This document shows positions 9,772 through 21,898 of a stretch of 64,000 bases of DNA, piece by piece. The stretch is taken from assembly GCF_002575655.3 (NCBI RefSeq), contig NC_053041.3, positions 375,641,054 to 375,705,053 of the forward strand. The letters are read 5' to 3'. Below the pieces are notes generated by a model. That model saw only the letters and a list, made by a program, of their open reading frames with translations. It was not told where the DNA came from and made no database searches. Position 1 is the first letter of the stretch; each line of letters opens with the position of its first letter. A program made the translations under genes and the position numbers. This DNA is from Aegilops tauschii subsp. strangulata. Taxonomy: Eukaryota; Streptophyta; Magnoliopsida; Poales; Poaceae.

Positions 9772-11178
9772 GGCTGATGCTCGCCGTGTTCGTGCCGAGT
9801 GCCGAGCGGCTCGCGTTGCCTAGACAGAGCCCGCAGGCCATGGCGACCGCTGCCACTCCACCTTGGTCATGGCCAACGCCGTCACTGACCCTGCTACTCA
9901 CGAGCAGCAGGACTCCTCCCTGCCCCCCTCCGTGCAGCACGACAACCGCACTACTATGCCTTCAGTCGCCACCGCTATGGCCCCATCCTCGCACGCTCGT
10001 CGTGGGCCAGTGAACATGCAGGCCACATTGCTCATGGCGCGCGAGCTACTGTGCTACCGCCCTGCCAATGAAGGCTACGACACCCGGCTTGGCAGCATCG
10101 CCGAGCTCGTCAAAGCCGCGGGCGTGGCCCCGGCGCCCTCCCACTTGCTCCGTCCACCGCCGTCTATGCTGGTGACGTGGCGCACGACACGCCTCCACCT
10201 CCTCCCCTGCGCGGTGACCATGCCGAGCCTCAGCACGACGCGCGGTCGGGCGACCCGCCGCGTGGAGCGCCTGTGCTGGCCCAAGATGAAGCTAGATGCC
10301 AAATTGTGCACCATGCGCCGCTTGACGCGTGTGCTCCCCCCGAGCCGCAGCGCCAGCTCCAGGACCGGGTCATCCAAGAAGTCGCAGCGGCAGGGCACCA
10401 AGACCACGCTGCCCATGCACGAGGCGCGCCCACGGGCACCGCTGGCTCTCGGGCGTTCACTCGCGAGCTGCGTCGGGTGGTTTGGCCAGTCAAGTTCAAG
10501 CCAGAGCTGCCCCTGCGCTACAACGACATCCACGACCCCACGGAGTTCCTCCAGCTCTACGCGCTGAGCATCAAGGCGGCGAACGGCGACGACAAGGTCA
10601 TGGCGAACTGGTTTTCCATGGCCCTCAAGGATGGCGCATGCTCTTGGCTAATGAATCTGCCCGAGGAGTCAATCTCTTCGTGGGTTGAGCTCCGCAAGCA
10701 GTTCATCACCAACTTCCAAGGCACTCATGATTGCGCCCTCACCATCAACGACATGCAGTGTGTGAAGCAGTGCCCTGGAGAGACCCTCCGCAAGTACATT
10801 CAGCACTTCACCCAAGTGCACCACAAGATCCCGAAGGCCTCGGACGAATCCACCATCTCGGCGTTCACCAATGGCGTCACGGATGCCAGGATGAGCGAGA
10901 AGCTCGCCATCAACGACGATCTGAGTATGGCGCTAGAGCTGTCAAACATGGCTGATAAGTGCGCCAAGGCGGAAGAGGGCCGCCTCTTCGTCCTCAACAA
11001 CCCCGACACCGAGCCCAACGACAAGAAGGCCAAAGCCAAGGAAGTGAAGCGTAAGGGCCCCACTGTGTTGGCGGCTGAGCCTGAGAAGAAGCACGGCCGC
11101 GACCGCGACGATCCCGTCAAGGATGGCCGCTTGTTTTGCGTCTACCACAACGTGCGCTCCCACAACACCGACGACTGA
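9772..11178 (+). pseudogene. Gypsy gag, decayed
   Basis: An ATG at 9772 (MADARRVRAECRAARVA) meets a TAG after 17 codons. The gag core is recovered in the frame 10177-11178: REL-RRVVWPVKFKPELPLR, YNDIHDPTEFLQLY, WLMNLPEESISSWVELRKQF and LRKYIQHFTQVHHKIP, the Retrotrans_gag domain. It ends HNTDD-stop-HELKAL, where related elements have Cys (zinc-knuckle-like segment), so the TGA is a likely TGC to TGA loss. It would form the particle shell if intact. Confidence 0.8.
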
Positions 11179-11550
11179 CACGAGCTCAAGGCGCTCTGCA
11201 ATGAGTGCTTGGGCCGCCGCCCCGACCGTAGGGACCGTGGCTTTGGCCGCGGAGGTGGCCATGGTGGAGGCCGGTGGGACAACCGCAACCCCCGCCACGC
11301 TGGCATGACCAGCCTCGCGAGGGTGGCTGGCGCGATCAGTCTCGCGACGGCGCCTGGCATGATGAGCCTCCTGAGGCACGCACCTAACAACGCGGACCTT
11401 CCGCCGCTGCAGCCTCCAGCTAGGAGGAGCGATAACAACCAGCAAGATGAGGGGGCCGGGGGCTACCAGTAGCCTCGCACGATAGCCTGCATCCTCGGCG
11501 GAGCTCAGGCTCCAGTGTCTAACCGCCTCTTCAAGTAGTTCTCTCGCGAG

Positions 11551-11817
11551 GTGAATGATGCCCTCCCGAGGGTTGAGGCTGTGCGGCCCCTCAAGTGGTC
11601 GCGGTACGCCATCACCTTCGACTCCAAGGACCACCTCAGGTGCTCGGCCAGATTTGGCGTGCTCCCCATGCTGTGCAATCCCACCATCAGCAACATCGTC
11701 GTCACCAAGACTCTCACCGACGGAAGCGCTGGCCTCAATGTGATCTCCATCATGACCTTCGAGACGCTCCAAGTGCCCTACGATCAGCTGATGCCCACAA
11801 GGCCTTCTCGGGGGTGA
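11551..11817 (+). pseudogene. Gypsy protease-like remnant
   Basis: YAITFDSKDHLRC...VVTKTLTDGSAGLNVISI resembles the plant Gypsy retropepsin, in which the motif is usually LxDGGSGLNII. Here a Gly is replaced (DGSAG), and the downstream part continues in another frame (TQHGYNVLKMPG at about 11977-12015). Decayed. Confidence 0.6.
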
Positions 11818-12517
11818 CCGATGGCTCGGTCGTTCCCCTCGGCAGGTGCGCGTCCCAGTCACCTTCGGCACCCATGACAACTACCACACTGAGCTCATTG
11901 ACTTTGACGTGGCCCACATTGGCCCCATACAATGCCATCCTGGGGTACCCTACCCTCGCCAAGTTTATGGCGGTGACCCAACATGGCTACAATGTCCTCA
12001 AGATGCCAGGATGTAGCGGCGTCATCACCGTCGCCTGCGACGAGAAAGATGCAGTTTGCTCCATACCGGGCCGCTGCAGCTGAAAACTCCGACGGCGAAG
12101 GCGATGCAGCGCCTCCTAAGGCCGCCCCGCAAAGAAGAAGTAGCTCCTCCCCAAGGGTCGCCCTAAGACGAAGAAAGCGCTGGCTGGCAACACATCGGGC
12201 GCCACGCTCGCCGCAGGGGCTTGCCTTCCTCCCGCATAGGAAGGCGTGCCCGATGTCTCCCTCATGGCAGGCTCGGGGGCTTCCACCTAGAGAGCATCTG
12301 ACCTGACCAGTGTGATGAGGGAGGTGCTCGGGCAGTACTTGGGGGCATGCTTCGACGCGAGCCCCCACAAGAAAGGAGCACGGCGCAAGGCGCTAGGAGC
12401 ATAAGAGTTCATCACCCAGGAGATCCACAAGCTTCAGAAAGCGCGGGCCATGCACGGTGAGCGTCGCCCCACGCGCCCCGTCGGCTCAGCTGCCGCTCCC
12501 GACGCGGGCAGCGAGCA

Positions 12518-12675
12518 GCGCATGTGCGTCAACATCATGTGCCTCAATAGGGCCGGATCCCAGGACATCTTCTAGCCGTCGCGTGTCGGCCGAAGCAGGG
12601 GCATCTTCACCAACTATGTCTGCATACCCTTCGGCCTGCTGAACGTGGGTGCCACCTACCCGCGCTTCGCGCGGC
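12518..12675 (+). pseudogene. Reverse transcriptase scrap
   Basis: RMCVNIMCLNRAG followed, after a stop and a large deletion, by IFTNYVCIPFGLLNVGATY. These match the RT motifs WRMCVDxxxLNKA and MPFGLKNAGATYQR. The roughly 100 residues that should separate them, including the FLDAYSGYHQI region, are gone, as is everything after. Confidence 0.65.
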
Positions 12676-13020
12676 TCACGTTGGCGTCTCGTGAGGCTTC
12701 AGCCCCTCACGATCTTCCAAGGCCTCAAGAGTCGCCCGGCCTCTAAGAGGCGGACCCCCGTGAGACGCTTCGCCAGCTACCCCGATGCTCCAGCAGCATC
12801 AGTACCAGGTGACTTTTTGGTTTGTTCAATTGAGGGCGCCCCACGGGCTGCATCATCCTCTAGCTGATCAGGGTCAGTCCCTCCGGCCTCCGTACTTTTG
12901 GCTCTGTAGTGAACCTAGTTGTGCTTTCATGAGTTTATCCCTCTTGCTTAACCCTGTGATTGGTGCTTAGCCGCCATTGAGATCATCATGCCCTCGTAGT
13001 CCTTCTCTTGACCGCTCCAT

Positions 13021-13980
13021 GACTGGGGGCTGGCACAGCGTCTGTGCTCGGGTCCATCTCTGCAGCGCTGATAAACACAACTGATCGAGCTATGGCTCGT
13101 GGGCCCGCTCCCGTGCACGTCACCTCACAGAGACCGTTGGTGTCTTGCCCTCTCATGGAGCCGTCGCCAGTAGGTGTTTAAGGGCGTGACCTGGTTTCCA
13201 TAATTTTTAGCTTGGTTCTTTTCCACCTCGGGCGCCGCGCGCCCGGTGACTCTTCCCTTGATCATCCCATGGAGAAACTTGGTGCGGCGTCTATGCTCGG
13301 GTCCGTCCCTGCAGCGTCGCTAAACCCAAGTGGCCGAGCTCTGTCTAACGGGCCGGTCCCGTACACGTACCTCATTTGGATCCTTGGTGCCTGAACTCTT
13401 CATGCCATGGCCTCCGGATAGCCGTCCGACGCGGGTCACCCCCATGTCACAGGTTGCACAAGCATGAACTGCAGCGAGAACTAGGCGCAACCCGCCTGAG
13501 GACTGAGGAAGGATCTCCTGAGCCCCGCGCTGGCTCATGAGCATCCAACACATCCGCAAGTTCTGTCGTGCCTGTCACGCGTACGAATGAAATAGGTTTG
13601 TACACACCCTGGAGACTCTCGAATAGAGCTCCTGCCCATGCCCAAGTGGAAGCCCCATGCCCCGCGCTGGCGGAACGATCAATCTATGATCATGCCCACA
13701 TCTAAGTGGAAGCCCCATGCTCTGTGTTGGTGTATATTCAACTGAGAGCGCCCCACGGGCCACTCCAACCTCAGTATAACCCGCGCCACGTGCGGCAGAC
13801 GCTTACCTTCTTTTCGGCATGCGCTCACAACTCCCTCATGTGCCTAATGCGAGCAGGGGCTGGACACAGTGCTTGTGCTCGGGTCAGTCCCAACAGCACT
13901 GAAAATCCCAAGGTACCGGGCTCTGGCCCGCGGGCCTGCTCTCGTGCATGTCACCCCACCAAGGTCATTGTTGTCTGATC
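13021..13980 (+). repeat. Three diverged tandem copies in the Gypsy 3' region
   Basis: A block of about 110-130 bases containing GTGCTCGGGTC, a CAGC...CTGA/TAAA segment, GAGCT or GGGCTCTG, CGGGCC and CGTGCACGTCACC-like sequence recurs near 13022, 13280 and 13857. The GGAAGCCCCATGC motif is also repeated near 13649 and 13708. The unit is non-coding. Confidence 0.6.
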
Positions 13981-14571
13981 TCGCGTAACGCCCATGCGCA
14001 AGCTCGTGAGTGCACGTCGTTCAATGAAACTTTTTTGCGCAGGTTCCCCCTTAGGAATGGATCGTTGGGGGCTTTCGCAAGGTGCACCCCACAAGCAACG
14101 GACCGCCGGCGCCGCAGAAAACTAAGTTTGGGCACCTAGGGGGGCATCCTCACCAACACTAATGTTTTCCCTCGCACGGCCTGCTTGCGCGTCAAGGGGG
14201 ACTCCTGAGCATCGCGCCTCAGGAGCCTTCACTAACTCCCGAAACCCCTCACCTTCTGGCCATGTCTAGGCATCGCAACCTGACATCCCAGCGATGGCTG
14301 AGGCCTGCACGGGGTTGGGCCCTGCCGACATAGAGCACCAAGGCACACAAGAGGAAAAACTAGTACGGAAGGGAAACCCCACGGGTCGCCAGCATTCATT
14401 ACAAACATTAAATGTTCAAACAAATAAAACCATGGCATCATGCCTCCACGAGGCAGCTTCAATCTATTACAGGACAATTAAAGAAAACTTCAAGAGGAGC
14501 ATCACTGCCGGCGTTGATGACGGTTGCTACGGCCTCGTCAGGCTCCCCGCCACCACTGCAATAAAACCTGC

Positions 14572-14829
14572 CTAGCACGCGTTGGCGTTCTCTTCCACGG
14601 CTGCCGCAAGGTTGTCGCGAGACTCTGCAGGGACGGGGCCTAACACCTTGCTGAAGTCGAAGGAGGGGTCGCGGTGAAGGAGGTGGCTGAGAATGCGGGT
14701 CGCTGCCACGAAGAAGAAATCGCAACATTCTTCTTCCAGGATGTCGTCCTCCTTTCGGGCCCCATCCTCGAGTCGCTCCACGAGCTTGGTGGAGAGCTGG
14801 GCGTAATCGGCATCACAAGCTAAAGGGGG
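14572..14829 (-). pseudogene. C-terminal part of Transposase_28-type gypsy ORF (left of the nested insertion)
   Basis: Reading leftwards from the nested LTR boundary the frame gives CDADYAQLSTKLVERLEDG, DDILEEECCDFFFVAATRIL and DFSKVLGPVP...AAAVEENANAC then a stop at 14572. It continues the protein encoded at 21899-24046, which breaks off at EEPEPL exactly at the other side of the insertion. This C-terminal acidic/helical part is typical of the putative gypsy type transposon proteins of cereals. Function of the family is unknown. Confidence 0.7.
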
Positions 14830-16386
14830 TGCTGCCTCTTGAGCTTGCGTTGGTTTTTCCTTTGAAGAGGAAAGGGTGATGCAGCAAAGTAGAGTAAGTA
14901 TTTCCCCCAGCTTTTGAGAACCAAGGTATCAATCCAGTAGGAGACAACACAGCAAGCCACCGAATACCTGCACAAACAAACACCAACCTCGCACCGAACT
15001 CGATAAAGGGGTTGTCAATCCCTTCATGGTTATTTGCAATGTGAGATCTGATAGAGATGGATAAACGGTAAAGTAATATTTTTGGTATTTTTGGTTTATG
15101 GAACGGAAAGTAAAAGATTGCAAAGAAAGTAAATCGGAAGCTGAAATTGTAGATCGGAAACTTATATGATGGAAAATAGACCCGGGGGCCATAGGTTTAA
15201 CTAGAGGCTTCTCTCAAGATAGAAAATATTACGGTGGGTGAAAAAATTATTGCCGAGCAATTGATAGAAAAGCGCAAAGTTATGACGATATCTAAGGCAA
15301 TGATCATGAATATAGGCATCACGTCTGTTTCAAGTAGACCGAAACGATTCTGCATCTACTACTATTACTCCACACATCGACCGCTATCTAGCATGCATCT
15401 GGAGTATTAAGTTCATAAAGAACGGAGTAACGCCTTAAGCAAGATGACATAATATAGAGGAATTAACTCAAACAATATGATGAAAACCCCATCTTTTTAT
15501 CCTCGATTGCAACAATACAACACGTGTCGGTTCCCATTCTGTCACTAGGATCGAGCACCGCAAGATTGAACCGAAAGCTAAGCACTTCTCCTATTGCAAG
15601 AAAAACCAATCTAGTTGGCCAAACCAAATCGATATTTCGAAGAGACTTGCAAAGATACCAAATCATGCATAAAAGAATTCAGAGAAGATTCAAATACTAT
15701 TCATAGATAAGCTAATCATAAATCCACAATTCATCGGATCTCGGTAAACACGCCGCAAAAGAGTATTACATCGAATAGATCTCCAAGCACATCGAGGAGA
15801 ACTTTGTATTGAGAATCAAAGAGAGAGAAGAAGCCATCTAGCTACTAGCTATGGACCCGTAGGTCTGTGGTAAACTACTCACGCTTCATCGGAGAAGCAA
15901 TGGTGTTGATGTAGAAGCCCTTCGTGATCGAATCCCTCTCCGACAGGACAGCAGAAAAGGCCCCAAGATGGGATCTCACGGGTATAGAAGGTTGCGGTGG
16001 TGGAAAAGTGGTTTCGTGGCTCTCCCGGAAGTTCTTGGGGTATATGAGAATATATAGGAGGAAGATCTAGGTCAGGGGGTCACCGAGGGGCCCACAAAGT
16101 CGGGGGCGCGCCCTCCACCCTTGTGGCCACCTCGTGGCTCTTCTGACTTGCACTCCAAGTCTCGTGGGTGTCTTCAGGTCCAAGAAAAATCATCGCGAAA
16201 GTTTTATTCCTTTTGGACTCCATTTGGAATTCCTTTTCTGCGAAACTCTAAAACAAGAAAAAAAACAGAAACTGACACTGGGCTCTAGGTTAAATAGGTA
16301 GTCCCAAAAATCATATAAAACATCCAAAACAGATAATATAATAGCATGGAACAATCAAAAATTATAGATACGTTGGAGACGTATCA
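14830..16386 (-). repeat. 3' LTR of the nested Gypsy element
   Basis: Plus strand TGCTGCCTCTTGAGC...GAGACGTATCA. In sense orientation it starts TGATACGTCTCCAACG, directly after the purine-rich internal end (AAGCTTGGGGATGCT). Closely similar along its length to 20334-21898. Confidence 0.88.
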
Positions 16387-19280
16387 AGCATCCCCAAGCT
16401 TAATTCCTGCTCGTCCTCGAGTAGGTAAATGATAAAAACATAATTTTTTATGTGGAATGCTACCTAACATATTTATTCATGTACTTCTCTTTTATTGTGG
16501 CATGAATGTTCAGATCTGTAGGATTCAAAAGAAAAGTTTAATATTGACATAAAACAATAATACTTCAAGCATACTAACAAAATAATTATGTCTTCTCAAA
16601 ATAACATGGCCAAAGAAAGCTTATCCCTACAAAATCATATAGTCTGGCTATGCTCCATCTTCATCACACAAAATATTCAAATCATGCACAACCCCGATGA
16701 CAAGCCAAGCAATTGTTTCATACTTTTGATGTTCTCAAACCTTTTCAACTTTCACGCAATACATGAGTGTGAGCCATGGACATAGCACTATAGGTGGAAT
16801 AGACGGTGGTTGTGGAGAAGACAAAAAGAAGGAGATGGTCTCACATCAACTAGGTGTTTCAACGGGCTATGGAGATGCCCATTAATAGATATCAATGTGA
16901 GTGAGTAGGGATTTCCATGCAACGGGTGCACTAGAGCTATAAGTTTATGAAAGCTCAAAAAGAAACTAAGTGGGTGTGCATCCAACTCGCTTGCTCACAA
17001 AGACCTAGGGCATTTTGAGGAAGCCCATCATTGGAATATACAAGCCAAGTTCTATAATGAAAAATTCCCACTAGTATATGGAAGTGATAACATAGGAGAC
17101 TCTCTATCATGAAGATCATGGTTCTACTTTGAAGCACAAGTGTGGCAAAAGGATAGTAACATTGTCCCTTCTCTCCTTTTCTCTCATTTTTTTATTGGGC
17201 CTTCTCTCATTTTTTTTGCCTCTTTTATATTTTTATATTTTTCGTCCGGGGTCTCATCCCAACTTGTGGGGGAATCATAGTCTCCATCATCCTTTCCTCA
17301 CTTGGGACAATGCTCTAATAATGAAAATCATCACACTTTTATTTACTTACAACTCAAAAATTACAACTCGATACTTAGAACAAAATATGACTCTATGTGA
17401 ATGCCTCCGGCGGTGTACCAGGATGTGCAATGAATCAAGAGCGGCATGTATAAAAAATTATAAACGGTGGCCTTGCCACAAATACGATGTCAATTACATG
17501 ATCATGCAAAGCAATATGACAATGATGAAGCGTGTCATAATAAACGGAACGGTGGAAAGTTGCATGGCAATATATCTCGGAATGGCTATGGAAATGCCAT
17601 AATAGGTAGGTATGGTGGCTGTTTTGAGGAATGATATGTGGTGGGTTTATGGTACCGGCGAAATTTGCGCGGTACTAGAGAGGCTAGCAATGGCGGAAAG
17701 GTGAGAGTGTGTATAATCCATGGACTCAACAGTAGTCATAAAGAACTCACATACTTATTGCAAAAATCTATTAGTCATTGAAACAAAGTACTACGTGCAT
17801 GCTCCTATGGGGTAGATTGGTAGGAAAAGACCATCGCTCGTCCCCGACCGCCACTCATAAGGAATACAATCAATAAATAAATCATGCTCCGACTTCATCA
17901 CATAACGATTCACCATAAGTGCATGCTACGGGACTCACAAACTTTAACACAAGTATTTCTCAAATTCACAACTACTTACTAGCATGACTCTAATATCACC
18001 ATCTTCATATCTCAAAACAATCATAAGGAATCAAACTTCTCATAGTATTCAATGCACTTCATATGAAAGTTTTTATTATATCCCTCTTGGATGCCTATCA
18101 TATTAGGACTACTTTATAACCAAAGAAAATTACCATGTTGTTCAAAAGACTCTCAAAATAATATAAGTGAAGTATGAGAGTTCATCAATTTCTATATAAT
18201 AAAACCACCGCCGTGCTCTAAAAAGATATAAGTGAAGCACTAGAGCAAAATTGCCTAGCTCAAAAGATATAAGTGAAGCACATAGAGCATTCTAATAAAT
18301 CACGATTCATGTGTGTCTCTCCCAAAAGGTGTGTACATCAAGGATGATTGTGGCAAACTAAAAAGCAAAGACTCAAATCATACAAGATGCTCCAAGCAAA
18401 ACACATATCATGTGGTGAATAAAAATATAGCCTCAAGTAAAGTTACCGATAAACGAATACGAAAGAGGGGATGCCTTCCCGGGGCATCCCCAAGCTTAGG
18501 CTCTTTGGCCTCCTTGAACCTCCTTGAATATTACCTTGGCGTGCCTTGGGCATCCCCAAGCTTAGGCTCTTTGGCCTCCTTGAATATTACCTTGGGGTGC
18601 CTTGGGCATCCCCAAGCTTAGGCTCTTGCCACTCCTTACTCCATAGTCCATCAAATCCTTACCCAAAACTTGAAAAGTTCACAACAGAAAACTTCAACAG
18701 AAAATCTCGTAAGCTCCGTTAGTATAAGAAAATAAATCACCACTTTTGGTATTGTTGTGAACTCATTCTTTATTTATATTGGTGTAATATATACTGTATT
18801 CCAGCTTTTCCATGGTTCATACCCCTCGATACTAGCCATAGATGCATCAAAATAAGCAAACAACACGCGAAAAAAGAATCTGTCAAAAACAGAACAGTCT
18901 GTAGCAATCTGAATATTTCGAATACTTCTATAACTCTAAAAATCCTGAGAAATTAGGAAGTCCTAGGTAATTTGTCTATTAATCATCTGCAAAAAGAATC
19001 AACTAAAAAAGCACTCTCCAGCAAAAAATGAGAATTTTTATCGTGAGCGCAAAATTTTATGTTTTTCAGCAAGATCAAATTAACTATCATTGTAGGCTAT
19101 CCCAAAGGTCTTACTTGGCACAAACACTAATTAAAACACAAAACCACATCTAAACAGAGGCTAGATGAAATATTTATTGCAAAACAGGACCTAAAAAGCA
19201 AGAACAAAAATAAAATTGGGTTGCCTCGCAACAAGCGCTATTGTTTAACGCCCTTAGCTAGGCATAAAACACGAATAGAT
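16387..19280. other. Non-coding interior of the nested Gypsy element
   Basis: AT-rich DNA between the 3' LTR and the gag-like ORF, without a frame resembling RT, RNase H or integrase. Apart from the tandem unit at 18482-18630, I see nothing in it but short chance ORFs. Confidence 0.6.
18482..18630 (-). repeat. Three tandem copies of a 56-66 bp unit
   Basis: GGGCATCCCCAAGCTTAGG followed by CTCTTTGGCCTCCTTGAA begins at 18482, 18548 and 18604. The same GCATCCCCAAGCTTA string occurs at 16388, next to the 3' LTR, so the unit carries a copy of the polypurine-tract side of the element. Confidence 0.85.
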
Positions 19281-20096
19281 CTAAGTATTATCATCTTTGG
19301 AATGCAAGTCTTTAATCACACACTTATGACTTTTAGGAGATTCTTTGGTTTTATAAATGATCAAACTCCTAGGCAAGAAATCAAGAGATTCATTCGTGAC
19401 AATAGTTTCCTTAATAATATCGAGAAAATTGGGGTGAATACTAATTGATTTGAGATCTTCATTGTCTTTACTACAAGATTCACCCTTATTCTTAGGAACA
19501 TAAGTAAACTTGGCAATCTTGGTAGGAGGAAGATTTTGAGTAGTTTTAACGGAGGAAAAAGCGGAACCCAAGTTGGTAATAGTATCTTCTAGCTTGCCAA
19601 TTCTAGTAGAATCTTGATCTATCTTTTCATTAACTATTGGTTCCTTTTCCCTAAGGTTCTTGAAGGTAACTCCTACTTTAGATCCATATTGAGTAATCTG
19701 ATTATGAATCATTTTATCCAAATTTTCAATCAACTCAACGATAGCAATTTTATTCTCAATAATATCAAGTCTTTGCATCACATGCTCCAAAGTTAAAGCA
19801 GTACCGTTAACCAAAAGAGATGGGGAGCCTAACAAATCTATCATAGCATTATAAGAATCAAAAGTATGGCTCCCCAAGAAATTTCCTCATGTAATGGTAT
19901 CTAGAACATATCTATTCCAAGGAGTAACGCCTACATAGAAATTACGAAGAAGCACAGCAGTAGATTGTTTTTGAGTAGATCTGTTTTGAGCATTGCAAAT
20001 TCTATACCAAGCATCTTTCAAATTTTCTCATTCCCTTTGTTTGAAGTTGAGGACTTCATTATCACGAGTACTCACGATAATGGGAGGACTAGCCAT
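19281..20096 (-). pseudogene. Gag-like ORF of the nested Gypsy element
   Basis: An ATG at 20096 (MASPPIIVSTRDNEVLNFKQ) leads into a frame with two TGA codons, after KQRE and after DTIT. From there it is open for 198 codons (GSHTFDSYNAMIDLLGSP, LTLEHVMQRLDIIENKIA, KIGKLEDTITNLGSAF-like) to a stop at 19281. Predicted coiled coil in the middle. It resembles the N-terminal gag-like protein of this abundant Triticeae Gypsy group; no zinc knuckle follows. Inactive. Confidence 0.7.
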
Positions 20097-20304
20097 GAAG
20101 CCACGATAATGGCATTTAAACACACGGGCACACAAAAAGCAAACGAAGAAGACAAACGGAAGAGGGGCAAAGAAAAGGCGAATCTTTTCGAAAATCGTTT
20201 TTAGAAGTGGGGCAGAGGAAAACGAGAGGCGAATGGCAAATAATGTAATGCGAGGGATGAGAGTTTATGATGGGTACTTGGTATGTCTTGGCTTGGCATA
20301 GATC

Positions 20305-20322
20305 TCCCCGGCAACGGCGCCA
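20305..20322 (-). other. Primer-binding site of the nested Gypsy element
   Basis: Sense TGGCGCCGTTGCCGGGGA, a primer site widely seen in Triticeae Gypsy elements. It lies 11 bases inside the 5' LTR and proves minus orientation. Confidence 0.85.
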
Positions 20323-20333
20323 GAAATCCTTCC

Positions 20334-21898
20334 TACTACCTCTTGAGCTTGCATTGGTTTTTCCCTTGAAGAGGAAAGGATGATGCAATAAAGTAGAGTA
20401 AGTATTTCCCTCAGCTTTTGAGAACCAAAGAATCAATCCAGTAGGAGACAACGCAACAAGCCACCGAATACCTGCACAAACAAACACCAACCTTGCACCC
20501 AACGCGATAAAGCGGTTGTCAATCCCTTCACGGTTATTTGCAACGTGAGATCTGATAAAGATGGATAAACGGTAAAGTAATATTTTTGGTATTTTTGGTT
20601 TATGAAACGGAAAGTAAAAGATTGCAAAGAAAGTAAATCGGAAACTGAAATTGTAGATCGAAAACTTATATGATGGAAAATAGACCCTGGGGTCATAGGT
20701 TTCCCTAGAGGCTTCTCTCAAGATAGAAAATATTACGGTGGGTGAACAAATTACTGCCGAGCAATTGATAGAAAAGTGCAAAGTTATGATGATATCTAAG
20801 ACAATGATCATGAATATAGGCATCACGTCTGTGTCAAGTAGACCAAAACGATTCTGCATCTACTACTATTACTCCACACATCGACCGCTATCCAGCATGC
20901 ATCTAGAGTATTAAGTTCATAAAGAACGGAGTAACGCCTTAAGCAAGGTGACATGATATAGAGGAATTAACTCAAACAATATGATGAAAACCCCATCTTT
21001 TTATCCTCGATGGCAACAATACAATATGTGTCGGTTCCCCTTCTGTCACTAGGATCGAGCACCGCAAGATTGAACCCAAAGCTAAGCACTTCTCCCATTG
21101 CAAGAAAAACCAATCTAGTTGGCCAAACCAAATCGATAGTTCGAAGAGACTTGCAAAGATATCAAATCATGCATAAAAGAATTCAGAGAAGATTCAAATA
21201 ATATTCATAGATAAGCTAATCATATATCCACAATTCATTGGATCTCGGAAAACACACCGCAAAAGAGTATTACATCGAATAGATCTCCGAGAACATCGAG
21301 AAGAACTTTGTATTGAGAATCAAAGCGAGAGAGAGAAGAAGCCATCTAGCTACTAGCTATGGACCCGTAGGTCTGTGGTAAACTACTCACGCTTCATCGG
21401 AGAGGCAATGGTGTTGATGTAGAAGCCCTCCGTGATCGAATCCCCCTCCGGCAGGATGCCGAAAAAGGCCCCAAGATGGGTTCTCATGGGTACAGAATGT
21501 TGCGACAGTGAAAAAGTGGTTTCATGGCTCTCCCGGAAGTTTTGGGGGTATATGAGAATATATATATAGGAGGAAGATCTAGGTCAGGGGGTCACCGAGG
21601 GGCCCACAAGGTCGAGGAGCGCGCCCTACCCCCTGGGCACGCCCTCCACCCTTGTGGCCGCCTCGTGGAGTCTCGTGGGTGTCTTCTGGTCCAAGAAAAA
21701 TCATCGTGAAAGTTTTATTTCGTTTGGTATTCCTTTCCTGCGAAACTTTAAAACAAGAAAAAAAATAGAAACTGGCACTGGGCTCTAGGTTAATAGGGTA
21801 GTCCCAAAAATCATATAAAATAACATATAAAACATCCAAAACAGATAATATAATAGCATGGAACAATCAAAAATTATAGATACGTTGGAGACGTATCA
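20334..21898 (-). repeat. 5' LTR of the nested Gypsy element
   Basis: Same sequence as 14830-16386 with scattered substitutions and small indels. The internal-side terminus reads TACTACC where the other copy reads TGCTGCC, so the terminal dinucleotide has mutated here. The primer site starts 11 bases inside. Confidence 0.88.

Larger units (their letters stand above)
8815..14300 (+). mobile_element. Decayed Ty3/Gypsy element, internally deleted
   Basis: Starts with an LTR (TGTCGGGCCCGTGGG), a primer-binding site near 9706, gag, a protease-like region and only a scrap of RT, then a repeat-bearing 3' region. No integrase or 3' LTR was found. Stops and frame changes are many. The antisense Transposase_28-type ORF at 14572-24046 may belong to the 3' half of this same element, but that is inference. 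The right boundary is approximate. Confidence 0.7.
14830..21898 (-). mobile_element. Ty3/Gypsy element with both LTRs (TGATACGTCTCC family), nested
   Basis: Two direct LTRs (14830-16386 and 20334-21898) enclose an internal region on the minus strand, with the primer-binding site at 20305-20322 beside the right LTR. The flanks are GGGGG on the left and GGGGC on the right, a near-perfect 5 bp target duplication, and the interrupted ORF reads on across the site. The only recognisable ORF is a decayed gag-like one (19281-20096). No protease, RT or integrase was found in the 3.9 kb interior, so this is a non-autonomous or internally deleted member. I leave the family unnamed. Confidence 0.88.
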
